NCBI GenBank assembly: GCA_037447655.1
Contig: JBBHKE010000060.1
Coordinates: 171,292 to 235,291, forward strand
DNA: 64,000 nt
Source: Zygnema cylindricum
Lineage: Eukaryota > Streptophyta > Zygnematophyceae > Zygnematales > Zygnemataceae
Direction of reading: 5' to 3'
Of the stretch, positions 1 to 12,750 are shown piece after piece (the first letter of the stretch is position 1; the number at the start of each line of letters is the position of its first letter). A model generated the notes under the pieces. It saw only the letters and a program-made list of their open reading frames with translations, was not told the origin of the DNA and did no database searches. Made by a program: the position numbers and the translations under genes.

Positions 1-3000
1 AGATTCAAGTTCGAGGATCGAAGATCGTGGATCGAGGATCGAGGGTCGAGGATCGAGGGTCGAGGATCGAGGATCGAGGATCGAGGATCGAGGATCGAGG
101 ATCAAGGATCGAGGATCAAAGATCGTGGATCGTGGATCGTGGATTGTGGATCGTGGATTGTGGATCGTGGATAGTGGAACGAATATAGTGGATCGAGGAT
201 CGAGGATCGAGGATCGAGGATCGTGGATCGAGGATCATGGATCGTGGATCGTGGATTGTGGATCGTGGATCGAGGATCGTGGATCGTGGATCGAGGATCG
301 AGGATCGAGGATCGAGGATCGAGAATCGAGGATCGAGGATCGAGGATTGTGGATCGTGGATCAAGGATCGAGGATCGAGGATCGAGGATCGAAGATCAAG
401 GATAGAAGATCGAGGATCGAGGATAGAAGATCGTCGATCGAGGATCGAGGATTGAGGAATGAAGATCGTGGATCGTGGATCGAGAATCAAGAATCAAGGA
501 TTGAGGATCGAGGGTCGAGGATCGAGGGTCGAGGAACGATGATCGAGGATCGAAGATCGAGGATCGAGGATCGAGGATCGAATATCGAGGATCGAGGATC
601 GGGGATTGTGGATCGTGGATTGTGGATCGTGGATCGAGGATCGAAGATCGCAAATCAAAGATCGAGGATCGAGGATCGAGGATCGAGGATCTTGAATCGT
701 GGATCGTGGATCATGGATCGTGGATCGTGGATCGAGGATCGAGGATCGAGGATCGAATATAGAGGATCGAGGATCGAGGATCGAGGATCGAGGATCAGGG
801 ATCGTGGATCGTGGATCGAGGATCGAAGATTGAAGATCGAGGATCGAGGATCTAGGATCGAGGATCGTGGATTGAGGATCGAGGATCGAGGATCGTGGAT
901 CGTGGATCGTGGATCGAGGATCGAAGATCGAGGATGGAGAATCGAGGATCGAGGATCGAGGAATGAGGATTGATGATCGAGGATCGAGGATCGAGGATCG
1001 AGGATGGAGGATCGAGGATTGAAGAATCGAGGATCGAGGATCGAAGATCAAGGATCGAGGATCGTGGATCGAGAATCGAGGATAAAGGATCGAGGATCGT
1101 GGATCGAGGATCGAGGATTGTGGATCGATGATCGACGATCAAGGATCGTGGATCGTGGATCGAAGATCGTGGATCGAGGATCGAGGATCGAGGATCGTTG
1201 ATCGAGGATCGAGAATCGAGGATCGAGAATCAAGATTGAGGATCGAGGATCGAGGATCGAGGGTCGAGGATCGAGGGTCGAGGATCGAGGATCGAGGATC
1301 GAGGATCGAAAATCGAGGATTGAGGATCGAGGATCGTGGATCGTGGATCGAGGATCGTGGATCGTGGATGGTGGATCGTGGATCGTGGAACGAAGATCGT
1401 GGATCGAGGATCGAGGATCGGGAATCGAGGATCGAGGATCGTGGATCGAGGATCGAGGATCAAGGATCGAGGATCGAAGATCGAGGATCGAGGATCGAAG
1501 ATCGTGGATCGAGGATCGAGGATCGAGGATTGAGGATTGAAGATCATGGTTCGTGGATCGAGAATCGAGAATCGAGGATTGAAGATCGAGGATGGAGGAT
1601 CGAGGATCGTGGATCGTGGATCGTGAATCGTGGATAAAGGATCGAGGATCGAGGATCGAAGATCGTGGATCGAGGATCGAGGATCGAAGATCGTGGATCG
1701 AGGATCGAGGATCGAGGATCGAGGATCGAGGATCGTGGATCGAGGATCGAGGATCGTGGATCGAGGATCGAGGATCGAGGATCGAGGATCGAGGATCAAT
1801 GATCGAGGATCGAGGATCGAGGATCGAGGATGGAGGATCGAGGATCAAGGATGGAGGATCGAGGATGGAGGATCAAGGATCGAGGATCGAGGATCGAGGA
1901 TCGTGGATCGTGGATCGAGGATCAAGGATCGAGGATCGAGGATCGAAGATCGAGGATCGAGGATTATGGATCGAGGATCAGGGATCGTGGATCGTGGATC
2001 GAGGATCGAAGATTGAAGATCGAGGATCGAGGATCTAGGATCGAGGATCGTGGATTGAGGATCGAGGATCGAGGATCGTGGATCGTGGATCGTGGATCGA
2101 GGATCGAAGATCGAGGATGGAGAATCGAGGATCGAGGATCGAGGAATGAGGATTGATGATCGAGGATCGAGGATCGAGGATCGAGGATGGAGGATCGAGG
2201 ATTGAAGAATCGAGGATCGAGGATTGAAGATCGAGGATCGAGGATCGTGGATCGAGAATCGAGGATAAAGGATCGAGGATCGTGGATCGAGGATCGAGGA
2301 TTGTGGATCGATGATCGACGATCAAGGATCGTGGATCGTGGATCGAAGATCGTGGATCGAGGATCGAGGATCGAGGATCGTGGATCGAGGATCGAGAATC
2401 GAGGATCGAGAATCAAGATTGAGGATCGAGGATCGAGGATCGAGGGTCGAGGATCGAGGGTCGAGGATCGAGGATCGAGGATCGAGGATCGAAAATTGAG
2501 GATTGAGGATCGAGGATCGTGGATCGTGGATCGAGGATCGTGGATCGTGGATGGTGGATCGTGGATCGTGGAACGAAGATCGTGGATCGAGGATCGAGGA
2601 TCGGGAATCGAGGATCGAGGATCGTGGATCGAGGATCGAGGATCAAGGATCGAGGATCGAAGATCGAGGATCGAGGATCGAAGATCGTGGATCGAGGATC
2701 GAGGATCGAGGATTGAGGATTGAAGATCATGGTTCGTGGATCGAGAATCGAGAATCGAGGATTGAAGATCGAGGATGGAGGATCGAGGATCGTGGATCGT
2801 GGATCGTGAATCGTGGATAAAGGATCGAGGATCGAGGATCGAAGATCGTGGATCGAGGATCGAGGATCGAAGATCGTGGATCGAGGATCGAGGATCGAGG
2901 ATCGAGGATCGAGGATCGAGGATCGAGGATCGAGGATCGTGGATCGAGGATCGAGGATCGTGGATCGAGGATCGAGGATCGAGGATCGAGGATCAATGAT

Positions 3001-3330
3001 CGAGGATCGAGGATCGAGGATGGAGGATCGAGGATCAAAGATGGAGGATCGAGGATGGAGGATCAAGGATCGAGGATCGAGGATCGAGGATCGTGGATCG
3101 TGGATCGGGGATCAAGGATCGAGGATCGAGGATCGAGGATCGAGGATCGAGGATTATGGATCGAGGATCGAGGATCGGGGATCGAGGATCGAGGATCGTA
3201 GATCGAGGATCGAGGATCGAGGATTGTGGATCGTGGATCGAGGATCGAGGATCGAAGATCGAGGATCGAGGATCGAAGATCGAGGATCGATGATCGAGGA
3301 TCGAAGATCATGGATCATGGATCGAAGATT
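1..3330. repeat. 7-bp satellite array, unit GAGGATC
   Basis: Continuous tandem array of a heptamer GAGGATC, with frequent GTGGATC, GAAGATC and GAGAATC variants. It runs from the window edge, so its full length is unknown. Each unit carries GATC, and GATCGA creates a TCGA site. Because 7 leaves remainder 1 on division by 3, all three frames of a strand spell the same heptapeptide, approximately DRGSRIE on plus and DPRSSIL on minus. No unit variant makes frequent stops, so long open frames exist in all six frames and are artefacts of the repeat. Function is unknown; pericentromeric or subtelomeric satellite is an inference only. Confidence 0.97.
795..3160. repeat. Higher-order duplication in the heptamer satellite (2 x 1,183 bp)
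   Basis: The variant pattern of units from about 795 recurs from about 1,978. Rare landmarks such as a CAGGGATC unit, a TCTAGGATC unit, GAATGAGGATTGATGATC and an AAGAATC unit recur at the same offset of 1,183 bp, which is exactly 169 heptamers. Few differences separate the copies, so the duplication is recent compared with the divergence among single units. This is higher-order repeat behaviour typical of satellites evolving by unequal exchange. Confidence 0.9.
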
Positions 3331-3344
3331 GCAATCGTGATTAG

Positions 3345-3487
3345 GATCAGGATTGGGATTGGGATTGAGATTGGTATTGGGATTGGGATTGGGATTGGGA
3401 TTGGGATTGAGGTTGGGATTGGGATTGGGATTGGGATTGGGATTGGGATTGGGATTGGGATTGGGATTGGGATTTGGATTGGGATTC
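3345..3487 (+). repeat. GGGATT hexamer microsatellite
   Basis: About twenty near-perfect GGGATT units directly follow the heptamer satellite after a short transition (AGGATCAGGATTGGG). The G-rich strand has GGG runs separated by three bases, a classical G-quadruplex-forming pattern. It is not a permutation of TTTAGGG or TTAGGG, so it is not a canonical plant or vertebrate telomere repeat. Confidence 0.95.
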
Positions 3488-3687
3488 TATCAATTTTCAA
3501 ATACCTTTGTGACTCCATGCAGTATCCTAACTTTGCTGACGTGGCAAGATTAATGTCGAAACTGACTAACATTTCACGTGTTGAAAAAAAAACTCCACTC
3601 AGATGTCATGTTGTCCGTATCAACGCATTTTCTGTGGAAGAAATAGATTTGAAAATGATTATAAAATAAAAATGAAAAATACGCAAA

Positions 3688-3918
3688 AAGTAAGATAAGA
3701 AAACTTATTCATGGAACAGATAGAGAATTAATTAAAAAAAGAAAAAGGGGGACAAAGTATGATAAGAGAATGTATTCATGGAATAGAAAGAGATATTTGA
3801 ATAAAAAAAAAAAAGACATACAAAGTTAGATAAGAATATTTATTCATAAACCAAAAAGGGATAATTAATTTTAAAGAGAAAAAGACAGACAAAGTTGGAT
3901 AAGAAAATGTATTTTTCC
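3688..3918. repeat. AT-rich minisatellite, about 67-bp period
   Basis: Four diverged units begin with AAAGTAAGATAAG-like sequence near 3,688, 3,755, 3,821 and 3,890, each followed by a TATTCATGGA-like core and an A-rich tail. Period is 66-69 bp. The flanks 3,488-3,687 and 3,919-4,394 hold no recognisable gene. Confidence 0.8.
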
Positions 3919-4394
3919 ATGCGAATGTCAATTAAGCCGCATCAATTCACGCCATCTTGTGGGAGAAATAAAATAGAATAGAATAGAAAAATATAGTTGC
4001 ATAAAATTTCTTTAGAAAAATTGGAGAAGGGTTGGAAACATATCAAACAACTATTCTGTTGATTACATACCGTGTATTCTAATTTGTTTTTTGTTGTTTG
4101 AAATGTTACCTGCACCATAATGAAGTGCAGAAACCATTTGCACTTCAGAAATTGAACTGGAGCTTTGATCACAGCTACTGTATCCTCTTTTTTAGACGTT
4201 GCCCAAGTATTGTTGGAAGTTGGTAACGAAGAAGTTGGAGTTAAGAATTTTGCTTCAAGCTATGCTTGATTATTTAAAGCCGTCGAGAAGGGTTTGTAAC
4301 CTGCAAAAAAATGTTGATTCGAGTGTGTTTTAGTAGGGAATAATAGGTTCTATAATTTTAATCATATGATTCGCAAATAAAAATCTGGAAAAGA

Positions 4395-4565
4395 GAAAAA
4401 AATGCCAAAAGGAAGGAAGGCAAAGAAGAGAAAGGAAATTTAGTAATGGCGACGAGAGAGGAAGAGTGGTAGAGAAAATGGGAAAGAGAGAGAGAGGGAG
4501 AGAGAGGGAGAGAGAGACGAGGGGAATAGAGAGAGAGAGGAGAGAAAAAGGAACAAAGGAAGAGC
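4395..4565 (+). repeat. Purine-rich GA/GGAAG tract
   Basis: Strand-asymmetric purine run with GAGAGAGGGAGAGA-type repeats and AAGGAAGG motifs. It is low-complexity sequence; triplex or H-DNA potential is an inference. No coding signal. Confidence 0.85.
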
Positions 4566-4659
4566 GGACGGTTGTAAGAGATTATCAAGCGGATCCAAAA
4601 GTTTTTTTAAATGGCTTAACAGTCATATACATAAGACATCCATTGAATGTCAAAATAAG

Positions 4660-5240
4660 GAAAGGAAAAGATAGACAACGACAAAATACAAAAAAGACAA
4701 AGTATGGAAGAGACAAAACACACAAAGGACAAAATAAAGAAGAGACAAAATATATAAAAGACAATATACAAAAAGGACAAAATACACAAAAGACAAAATA
4801 CACAAACGACAATATACACAAAGGACAAAATTTAGAAAGGACAATATACAGAAAAGACAAATACACAAATGACAAAATGCAAACAGGACAAATTACATAA
4901 AAAGGCAAAATCTTGAAGAAGGACAAAATACAAAAATGGCAAAATACATCAAGGACAAAATACATAAAAGGGCAAAGTACATACAGGTCCAGTAAGGATA
5001 AAATACAGAAATGACAAAAATTTGGAAAAAGACAATAGACCATCTCCGCTCAATCAGCTGTCCGTCCGTCGTCTAAAGGACCAGGACAAAGTGCAGAAAA
5101 GACAAAATACACAAAGGGCAATACATCAGAGATAATATACATAAAAAACAAAATACACAACACAAATCCGTTAAAGGCAAAATACAGGAAAGACAAGACA
5201 AATTCAAATTACATAAAAGACAAAATACAAAAAAAAACAT
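4660..5240 (+). repeat. Degenerate GACAAAATAC array, copy 1
   Basis: Irregular tandem array of decamer-like words (GACAAAATACA, GGACAAAATACAC, AAAGACAAAG) with variable spacing. The reverse complement gives long artificial frames rich in Phe, Cys, Leu, Tyr and Ser that resemble membrane proteins but follow the repeat period. Not coding. Confidence 0.9.
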
Positions 5241-7800
5241 AAATCATCAAAGGCATCTATGCGTAAGGGAAGGATGGGATGTGTCTACCTTCGGCATATA
5301 GCAGCAAAAATAGAGATAATTCTTGAATGGCACTCCTAAGACGGTAGTACCTTACCCATGCTCATGTATACAGTGATCACATAATAAAAAGCGAAGCAGT
5401 GCGGGCAAGAACTCCCAAAGGAACCGCTGGGACACTTGCCAGTTTAGCAGGAGTTGTCTGCAAAAGAAGGTCAAGGTCAGTCTTGGGCCGAAGGGTTTAA
5501 ATTCAAAATACCTTTAAAATCTCTCATAAAGCGTTTATTATCTATTTCCTCAACTAATCCAATACTACGCTTTTTCCGTGAAAAAAAAATGGAAGATTTA
5601 TGTCTTCTTAACCATCCATGCATACACACTATTTTTATCGAACACATCCAGATTACAAAAATAAACGATGGTTGAATATAGCTTTGATAGCATCATTAAA
5701 CCACCGCGATTGAAAAAAATCACAAAACAAAAGTTTTTCAAATTCAGGTTTCAAAGCTTGGGAAAAGGCACACAGCAAACATTAGGACTTTATTGCTGAC
5801 TTGGAGAATAAAATGAATGCACTTGCCATAAAACTGCTACTTGCTAAAAACCTTCGCTGTACTCGTCCAAAATCCATAACATTATCCATCATCAGATTTA
5901 TGAATTAAGAAAAAAGACAAATACTGAAAGGACAAAAAGCTGAAAGGACAAAACACAAAAAATGGCAAAATATGAAAAAGACAAAACAAGGAAAGGACAA
6001 AACACAGAAAAGACAAATACAAAAAAAGACAATATACAGAAAGGACATAGTATGTAAAGGACAAACTACACAAAAGACAAAATACACAGGACAATATGTA
6101 CAAAAGACAAAGTAAGGAAAGGACAGAATAGGAAAAGACAAAATATAGAAAGGACAAAATACACAAAAGACAAGTCACACAGGTCAAAATACAAAAAGGA
6201 CAAAGTATAGAAAAGACAAGGCACACAAAGGACAAAATAAAAAAGGGACAAAAAACACAAAAGACAATATACAAAATTGAGAAAATACATAGGACACGAA
6301 GGACAAAACGCAGAAAAGACAACATAAAAATGACAAAATATGGAAAGGACATAAAAAGGAAAGGACAAAATACAAAAAAGACAGCATACAAAGGAAAAGA
6401 CAAATACACACAGAACAGTATATACACAGGACAAAGTAAAGAAAGGACAAATAGGGAAAAGATAAAACTCAGAAGGACAAAATCCAATAGGACAAACACA
6501 GAAAGGATAAAACACAAAAACGACAAAATACTGAAAGGACAAAATACAGAAAGGACAAAGTATAAACACACAAAGGACAAAATACAAAAAGGGACAAAAA
6601 TACAAAAGACAACATACAGAAAGGACAAGATACAAAATGGACAAAATACACAAAGAGCAAAATACTCAAAGGACAAAATGCACAAAGGGCAAGATTCACA
6701 AAGGACGAAATAGAAGCACAAAATATGGAAAAGACAAATTCACGAATGACAAAATGCAAACAGGACAAATTACATAAAAAGGCAAAATATTGATGAAGGA
6801 CAAAATACAGAAATGGCAAAATACGTCAAGGATAAAATACAGAAATGACAAAAATTTGGAAAAGGACAACATAAAAAAGGCAAAATATATAAAAGAAAAA
6901 ATATGGAAAAGACAACAAAAAACAAAATAAGAAAGACAATAGAAAACAGACAAAACACAAAAAAAGACAAATTGCAGAAAGGACAAAATACACAAAAGAC
7001 AATACAGCAAGGATAAAATACATAAAAGACAAAATACACCAGACAAATCCGCTAAAGACAATACAGAAAAGACAAGACAAATTCAAATTACATAAAAGAC
7101 AAAATACAAAAAAAGACATAAATCATCAAAAGCATCCATGCGTAAGGGAAGGATGGGATGTGTCTACCTTCAGCATAGCGGCAGGAATAGAGATAATTTT
7201 TTGAATGGCACTGCTAAGACGGTAATGCGCGCAGAAATTTGGTACCCTACCCATGCTCATGTATACGGTGGTCTCCTAATTAAAAGGCGAAGCAGTGCGG
7301 GCAAGAACTCCCATAGGAACCGCTAGGACACTTGTCAGTTTACCAGGAGTTGCCTGCAAAAGAAGGTCAAGGTCAGTCTTGGGCCGAAGGGTTTAAATTC
7401 AAAATACCCTTTAAAATCTCTCATAAAGCGTTTATTATCTATTTCCTCAACTAATCCAATACTACGCTTTTTCCGTGAAAAAAAAATGGAAGATTTATGT
7501 CTTCTTAACCATCCATGCATACACACTATTTTTATCGGACACATCCACATTACAGAAATAAACAATGGTTGAATATAGCCTTGATAGCATCATTAAACCA
7601 CCGCGGTAAAAAAAAAACACAAAACAAAAGTTTTTTAAATTCAGGTTTCAAAGCTTAGGAAAAGGCACACAGCAAAACATTAGGACTTTATTGCTGACTC
7701 GGAGAAGAAAATGAGTGCACTTGCCATAAAACTGCTACTTGCTAAAAACCTTCGCTGTACTCGTCCTAAATCCATAACATTATCCATCCTCAGATGGCTA
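4860..7800. repeat. Tandem segmental duplication, offset about 1.88 kb
   Basis: The stretch of about 4,860-5,890 is repeated at about 6,735-7,800 with high identity. It includes the end of the GACAAAATAC array, the CTATGCGTAAGGGAAGGATG segment (5,259; 7,138), a GGTCAAGGTCAGTCTTGGGC segment (5,470; 7,366) and an unassigned unique part ending near TCCATAACATTATCCATC. The expanded array lies between the copies. Confidence 0.88.
5905..7130 (+). repeat. Degenerate GACAAAATAC array, copy 2 (expanded)
   Basis: Same motif family as the array at 4,660-5,240 but about twice as long. Its right end repeats landmarks of copy 1, for example the segment with ATGACAAAATGCAAACAGG (4,870 and 6,747). Long minus-strand frames across it are repeat artefacts. 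Confidence 0.9.
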
Positions 7801-8007
7801 AAGGAGGAAAACTCGTATAAAAAAGCGGATTTTGCGTCAATTGAAATGAAACAACACTATAAATGTGATACCTTGTCCTTATGGTCCAGTAAATTTCTCA
7901 TTGAAGTTGGACACCTTATGAAATTTTTACAGAAGGACTCAAGAACCACTGCAATGTCTAAACTTATACAGTTTATTGCAAAACCATCATATGAACACAC
8001 ACAATAG
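7711..8007 (+). CDS. Uncharacterised 98-residue open frame
   Basis: ATG-initiated frame starting in the duplicated segment and extending into sequence unique to the second copy. The translation is not low-complexity, with a Lys/Ser-rich middle and a Phe/Leu-rich stretch, and contains a possible amphipathic helix (FLIEVGHLMKFL). I recognise no family. The first copy (about 5,815) loses the frame downstream, so the duplication gives no support for selection. It could be an exon or chance. Confidence 0.15.
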   Translation: MSALAIKLLLAKNLRCTRPKSITLSILRWLKEENSYKKADFASIEMKQHYKCDTLSLWSSKFLIEVGHLMKFLQKDSRTTAMSKLIQFIAKPSYEHTQ

Positions 8008-8134
8008 ACCTCATCCATGTTAACAATCAGATGATATAACTGATCATAACATCTCGTTCTTGTGATTATGGCTAATCGTGTACCTGTTACAGCGTTTGCT
8101 GGCAAATCCAATCTTGATCACCAGCCAGATTGAT

Positions 8135-8392
8135 GCGTTGCTGAAATGAAGTCGTCCGACACAGCCCTGAGAAAAAGACAGAAAAGACAAAGAAAAGACA
8201 AAAAAAAGTGTTAAAAAGATAAAAAATAGTGTTGATTGGGTCCAAATTTTATGGGTATTGCGCAAATGTTGTCGTTCGAAACAACCCTCAGAAAAAGACG
8301 AAAAGTGAAAGAGACAGAAAATGGTGTTTAAGAGACAAAAATATTGCTTAAAATAGCAAAAATAATGTCGATTGGGTCCAGATTTTGCAGAT
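8135..8392. repeat. Two-copy tandem repeat, about 125 bp
   Basis: Both units contain GTCGTCCGACACAGCCCTGA / GTCGTTCGAAACAACCCTCA-like starts, an AGAAAAAGACAGAAAAG tract and a GATTGGGTCCA(A/G)ATTTT end (8,235 and 8,375). Diverged direct duplication with no coding signal. Confidence 0.75.
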
Positions 8393-8399
8393 AACTCCT

Positions 8400-11300
8400 A
8401 GGTTATCCAATCTAATTATTGGTTATAATTTGTGAAAAATAACATACATTGTGAATATTTTACCGCCAATTTGTAAATTAACAACATATGTATACCCAAA
8501 AAATGGTCAACGGCGATAAGGACAGTGTATCTTGCAGCAGCAAAACCCTTAAGCGAGAAAAACACATTTTGCTGTAAGCAGATTAGATGGTCATTAGCAG
8601 AGGCAACTCATGGAACTATCGGCTAACCTACTTTACACCTTGTAACAATCTTCCACAGCGAAAACCACGATTTCTAGAACAGGTTACGAAGGTGTAGTAC
8701 TCCTATTGGGAAACAGTCTACACTTTTGATAGTGACAGAGCCATCGAGAAGTTCCATCTTGAAGTGACCAGTATTTGATACATTTGAACCTCACCCGAAA
8801 AAAAATTGCCAATTATGAACTAACTTAAAAACATCCCGGCATCGTTGTTTGATTGGCTGAGAATATCATACTTCTAACTAAGATAACGAGTTCCACAATT
8901 AGCTGTGGAGATAGTCAAAAAAATGTATTGCAACAAAAGGGAATGTTTAAGGTTGCCATTGTTACAGCTGTATTTTGAGTTTTTTTCACGCTTTATTCTG
9001 ACTAAACGTTTGAACATTCAGGTTACAAATTTTTTTTTTAAAGCGTAGCTGTCAATAGCATGCATAATTAACAATTTTTCGACAGCTGTACTTCAAATTT
9101 TTAAAACTAGGAAACAATTCCAACTAGAAACTGAGCAACTTCAAAATAAAAACTGTTGAATTTTAACTAAAAGACGCCCGATTTCAATTAAAAAATATAT
9201 AATGTCCACTAACCTTCGGTTGCTATTTTGTTTTCTATGCATTTGTTTTCGTCCAAATTTGCAGGCCTTTGCCTGTGGCTGAAAAAATATAAACAGAAAC
9301 CAGAAAAAATAAAAAATCGCATTATGATTATGTATAACTCATGCAAAACTAATGTAAAAACCAAAACAGGCATCACAACAAGCATCACCTTTGCAGCTGT
9401 CGTAAAAAACCTAAGAAAATTTAAAAATAAACAAAAGGCCTTTGTACCAAATTTATAAGACAGGTGGCAAGTTAAGCCAGATTTGTCACATTTTCGCAGA
9501 AAATAAAAATTGACATGTGTAAATAATAAAACCCCAAGTCATAACCTCATAATCTAGCAGCTTTGGTTGTCAAAAATCCAGGTCATGTACATTTGGCCTC
9601 ACCTGAATTTATAAACAATTTCCACTGCTTCTTAGGTGATGCCCGGTAAATAAATGAATCCAAGACCAGCCGCCGCAGCTACTGTGAAGACATACATGGC
9701 GGGTACTATTAACCGTTAACATTCTCTTTCTGCTTAAAGGTGGAGGAGTCTGCTGGACCAGGCCGCCGTTGAGAGCACAAATGTGCCCAAGAAAATCTGA
9801 ATTAAACAGACCAAACAAGTAAGGATTATTAGAGCAAAAAGCAAAAAGTGTGAAAGGAAGAAGAAACAGCTATACTGGTTGAAACATGTTTCAAAATTTC
9901 AACGAGTCAGCTAGGTCTGGTTTGTCCATATAAAACTAGGGTTTACTCTCACCAGTAAATATTCCCCATCACGCTGATGATAAACGCTTCCTTACACAGC
10001 TAGCACTAAAGTAAGCAAAATATCCACAACTGAACTGATAAACGATACAAATAGAGGCCCTCAAGTGTCCCTTGTCCCTTGTCTTTTTGTGCCTCCAGAA
10101 AAACAAATGGATCATCGATCCACTGCCGCCATACTGACACAGCATATCTACTTCCACTAAATGGTCCATAAAACCCTATAAAACCGTAAAAACATAGGGC
10201 ACAAAAATTATGACCATTAAACCACCACGACAGCTTACTTTATTAAAAAAAAAAATCAACCACAATTACATAAATTTCCACAAAAAGCTACACCGCGCAT
10301 CGTTATTAGTGTCAAAGTTTAAATAGCGTAAAAAAAAAAATAGTGTTATTGATTCTAATTTAGTGCCAGAAATGTGGCAGATTATTGGTCCACGTCCTTA
10401 AATAGCGTTGCTAATTTAATTTCGAAAATCATGTATACTAATTGCGGGAAAAAATCAAGATTTTAAGAACCCAAATTAGAGTTAATAACACTAATAACGA
10501 TGCGCGGTGTACATCATCACAAGCTAGTAGAGCAAAGAAATTTAGTGTAGATAAAACTGACGTTGACAATTATTCACCACTATTAGTGATATATATGTTT
10601 TTACGGTCAAAAGCACAAGAAGACCGGCATTGAATTAGGGCTATCAAAACCAACAGCGACTCATGGCCTAGAAATTGATATAATCCTTACTTGTGATTGG
10701 TTTAACCCTGAAGTATGCGGCTTCATTCTGTTAACTTCATTCGGTGAGTTGTCATCAAGGACAACATAGGAACCAGATGCTTTGGGCTTTTTTAAGTTTC
10801 CCAGCCTCGACTTCCTCAGAATTCATTCCTGCGACCATCGGCCAAAAAAAAAATTTAGGGCTTTTTAGGGTTTCTATGGCCTTCCCATAGGTGGCATCAA
10901 AAATCAGTTGCAAGAGAATAAATATTTTTTTAGTGTCTATTTATTCGTTAACACATTATCAGGAAAAATTTGGTAGTTGTTTTTTTGTAGTCTATTTATC
11001 GGTTGGCACTTCACAAATTATTTAGCAAGGTACTACAAGCATTTGCAAAACCAATATAGACAGCCAATAAAAACGAGCAAACCAAAAACAAGATGCCCAT
11101 GGTCTCCTGAGTAAGGCATAAGCGAAATGAAATCAGATACCTGTGTTGAGAGAAAAGGCATAACCTTTCAGCAGGCTGACAAAAAATTATCCAAGAAACA
11201 AGACGTTGACAACTGTCACCGAGATTAATAAAGACTACCTAATAATTATCAAAAACAAACATCACATTGAAAGAGTTCACCAAGAACCACATTTCAAAAT

Positions 11301-12600
11301 GATAAACAACCAAGCACATCTGCCGCTAGAAAAAACATAGATACATCGCAGCAATATGGAGATTCAATTGCAAAACAAAAAATCAAAAAAAAACGAAGCA
11401 AACAAAAAAAAATAGCAACTGTTTTAAGACTCTTTCCTGCAGCGTCACAATAGTAAAACCAAGGAAACATACTATTGTAACTGGTTTAGACACCTTTATT
11501 TTTTTAATGACATTTGCATAATCAGTAAAATCAACAATCCAACTACTTGCATTGCCAGAAAACTATCGACTGTCGTTAAACCATAACCAATATTACTGTT
11601 CATGAAGACTAACTTAATGTAACCGTTAGGTCCACAAGGACATTGAAGGGCCTTAAACTCCACCACACTAATACATTTCAATCAATCAATTGCTCTCAAA
11701 ACCTTGCAAAAGTATGTTTAAAAATAAACTTCAGCAAGAAGACCTAAAGTAAAATCGAAACGAGACAGACTTCCACCAACGAGCCAAAAAGAGGATCGCA
11801 TTAACAGAAAACAGAACATCGGCTTGCCTTAAAACAAACATCAAGCATATTTTTGGTTCTCATATTGAAAAAGAAGCAAATGTTCACAATATTGTAGCCT
11901 GCAATTTTGGGAAAAGAAACACTCACGAAGAAAAAAAAAAGTTGTGGGGAAATCAGACATCAAACATTGCAAACTGAGTATCAGGATGTTCCAACTTTTA
12001 ATTCAATGAAGACACTCCAAAATAGATCAGGAAATAATCTAAAAGGAAAGAAAAGCAGAGGAGCCTTGTGCCCTTACCAGTCAGCTGTACTGGAAGCAGT
12101 ACTTGTAGAGGGGGAGTGGGGAAACCCGAAAACCTCTGTTGTCATCATTTTATGATGAAATCGAGTGAGCCAATAGGCTTGTTGTTCTGCCATGCAACGA
12201 GCCAGCTGTCACTCATCCATCACATGCAAATAATCAACCAACTCTTGCTGTTGAAAAAGCCTCCATCTGCACCAAAAAAAACCGTTTTTTCAGAGAAGCA
12301 AAATCCATAATGTACTTTAGATTCTTCGTTTTTCAAATAAGCAAAAACAGAGAATTTACTTAAGATACTCTCTGAAATATCCAATCAGTGATACTGCTCC
12401 AGAATTTACGCAGACACATACCCTAGAGAACTGAGACTAACCAGCCTTTTTTATGCATAATAACAGTAAATCATCTTTACAATCGATTATATGTACAATC
12501 AATTATATTTCCAGTAAATCACATCCATTTTCATATTTGCGGTATATTCAGAATAAATGAACTCACCAATTCCACAGCTGGTTTCTCAGTCATAATTTCG
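8400..12600. other. AT-rich unassigned DNA
   Basis: Read on both strands. No conserved protein motif, RNA gene or recognisable mobile element found. Short frames of 60-80 codons occur at the density expected by chance. A small GC-richer patch near 9,603-9,729 has splice-like borders but no continuous frame. A minus-strand stretch near 12,090-12,270 reads like protein for about 60 residues but contains a stop. Confidence 0.6.
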
Positions 12601-12642
12601 GAAACAGTTGCAGAAACACGCAAACGTGTCAAACGCAAACCA

Positions 12643-12644
12643 TT

Positions 12645-12688
<44 letters not shown>
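12643..12688. repeat. (TTTC)n microsatellite
   Basis: Eleven or more uninterrupted TTTC/CTTT tetramers. Confidence 0.97.
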
Positions 12689-12750
12689 GGGAACAACAGC
12701 CTTTCTACGGAACTGAGAAGCCATAGAGCTTCAGCTTCATCCGGAACTGG

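Noticed and set aside
116-3290. Many long open frames of DRGSRIE or DPRSSIL repeats on both strands
   Set aside because: They follow the 7-bp satellite, occur in all six frames at once, and lack any non-repeat sequence.
3345-3487. GGGATT array as a telomere
   Set aside because: Not a permutation of TTTAGGG or TTAGGG, and both sides continue into other sequence.
4585-7119. Long minus-strand frames rich in Phe, Leu, Cys and Tyr resembling multi-pass membrane proteins
   Set aside because: They are the reverse complement of the GACAAAATAC array. Overlapping frames give the same composition, and the pattern tracks the motif.
9603-9729. Minus-strand exon candidate with acceptor TTTAAGCAG and donor CAG/GTGAGG and a hydrophobic stretch
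   Set aside because: The hydrophobic frame contains TAA codons on both sides and no neighbouring exon could be joined.
12090-12270. Minus-strand stretch reading like protein (QQQELVDYLHVMDE, RFHHKMMTTEVFGF)
   Set aside because: An in-frame TGA, no recognised family and no further exons; kept only as a remark.
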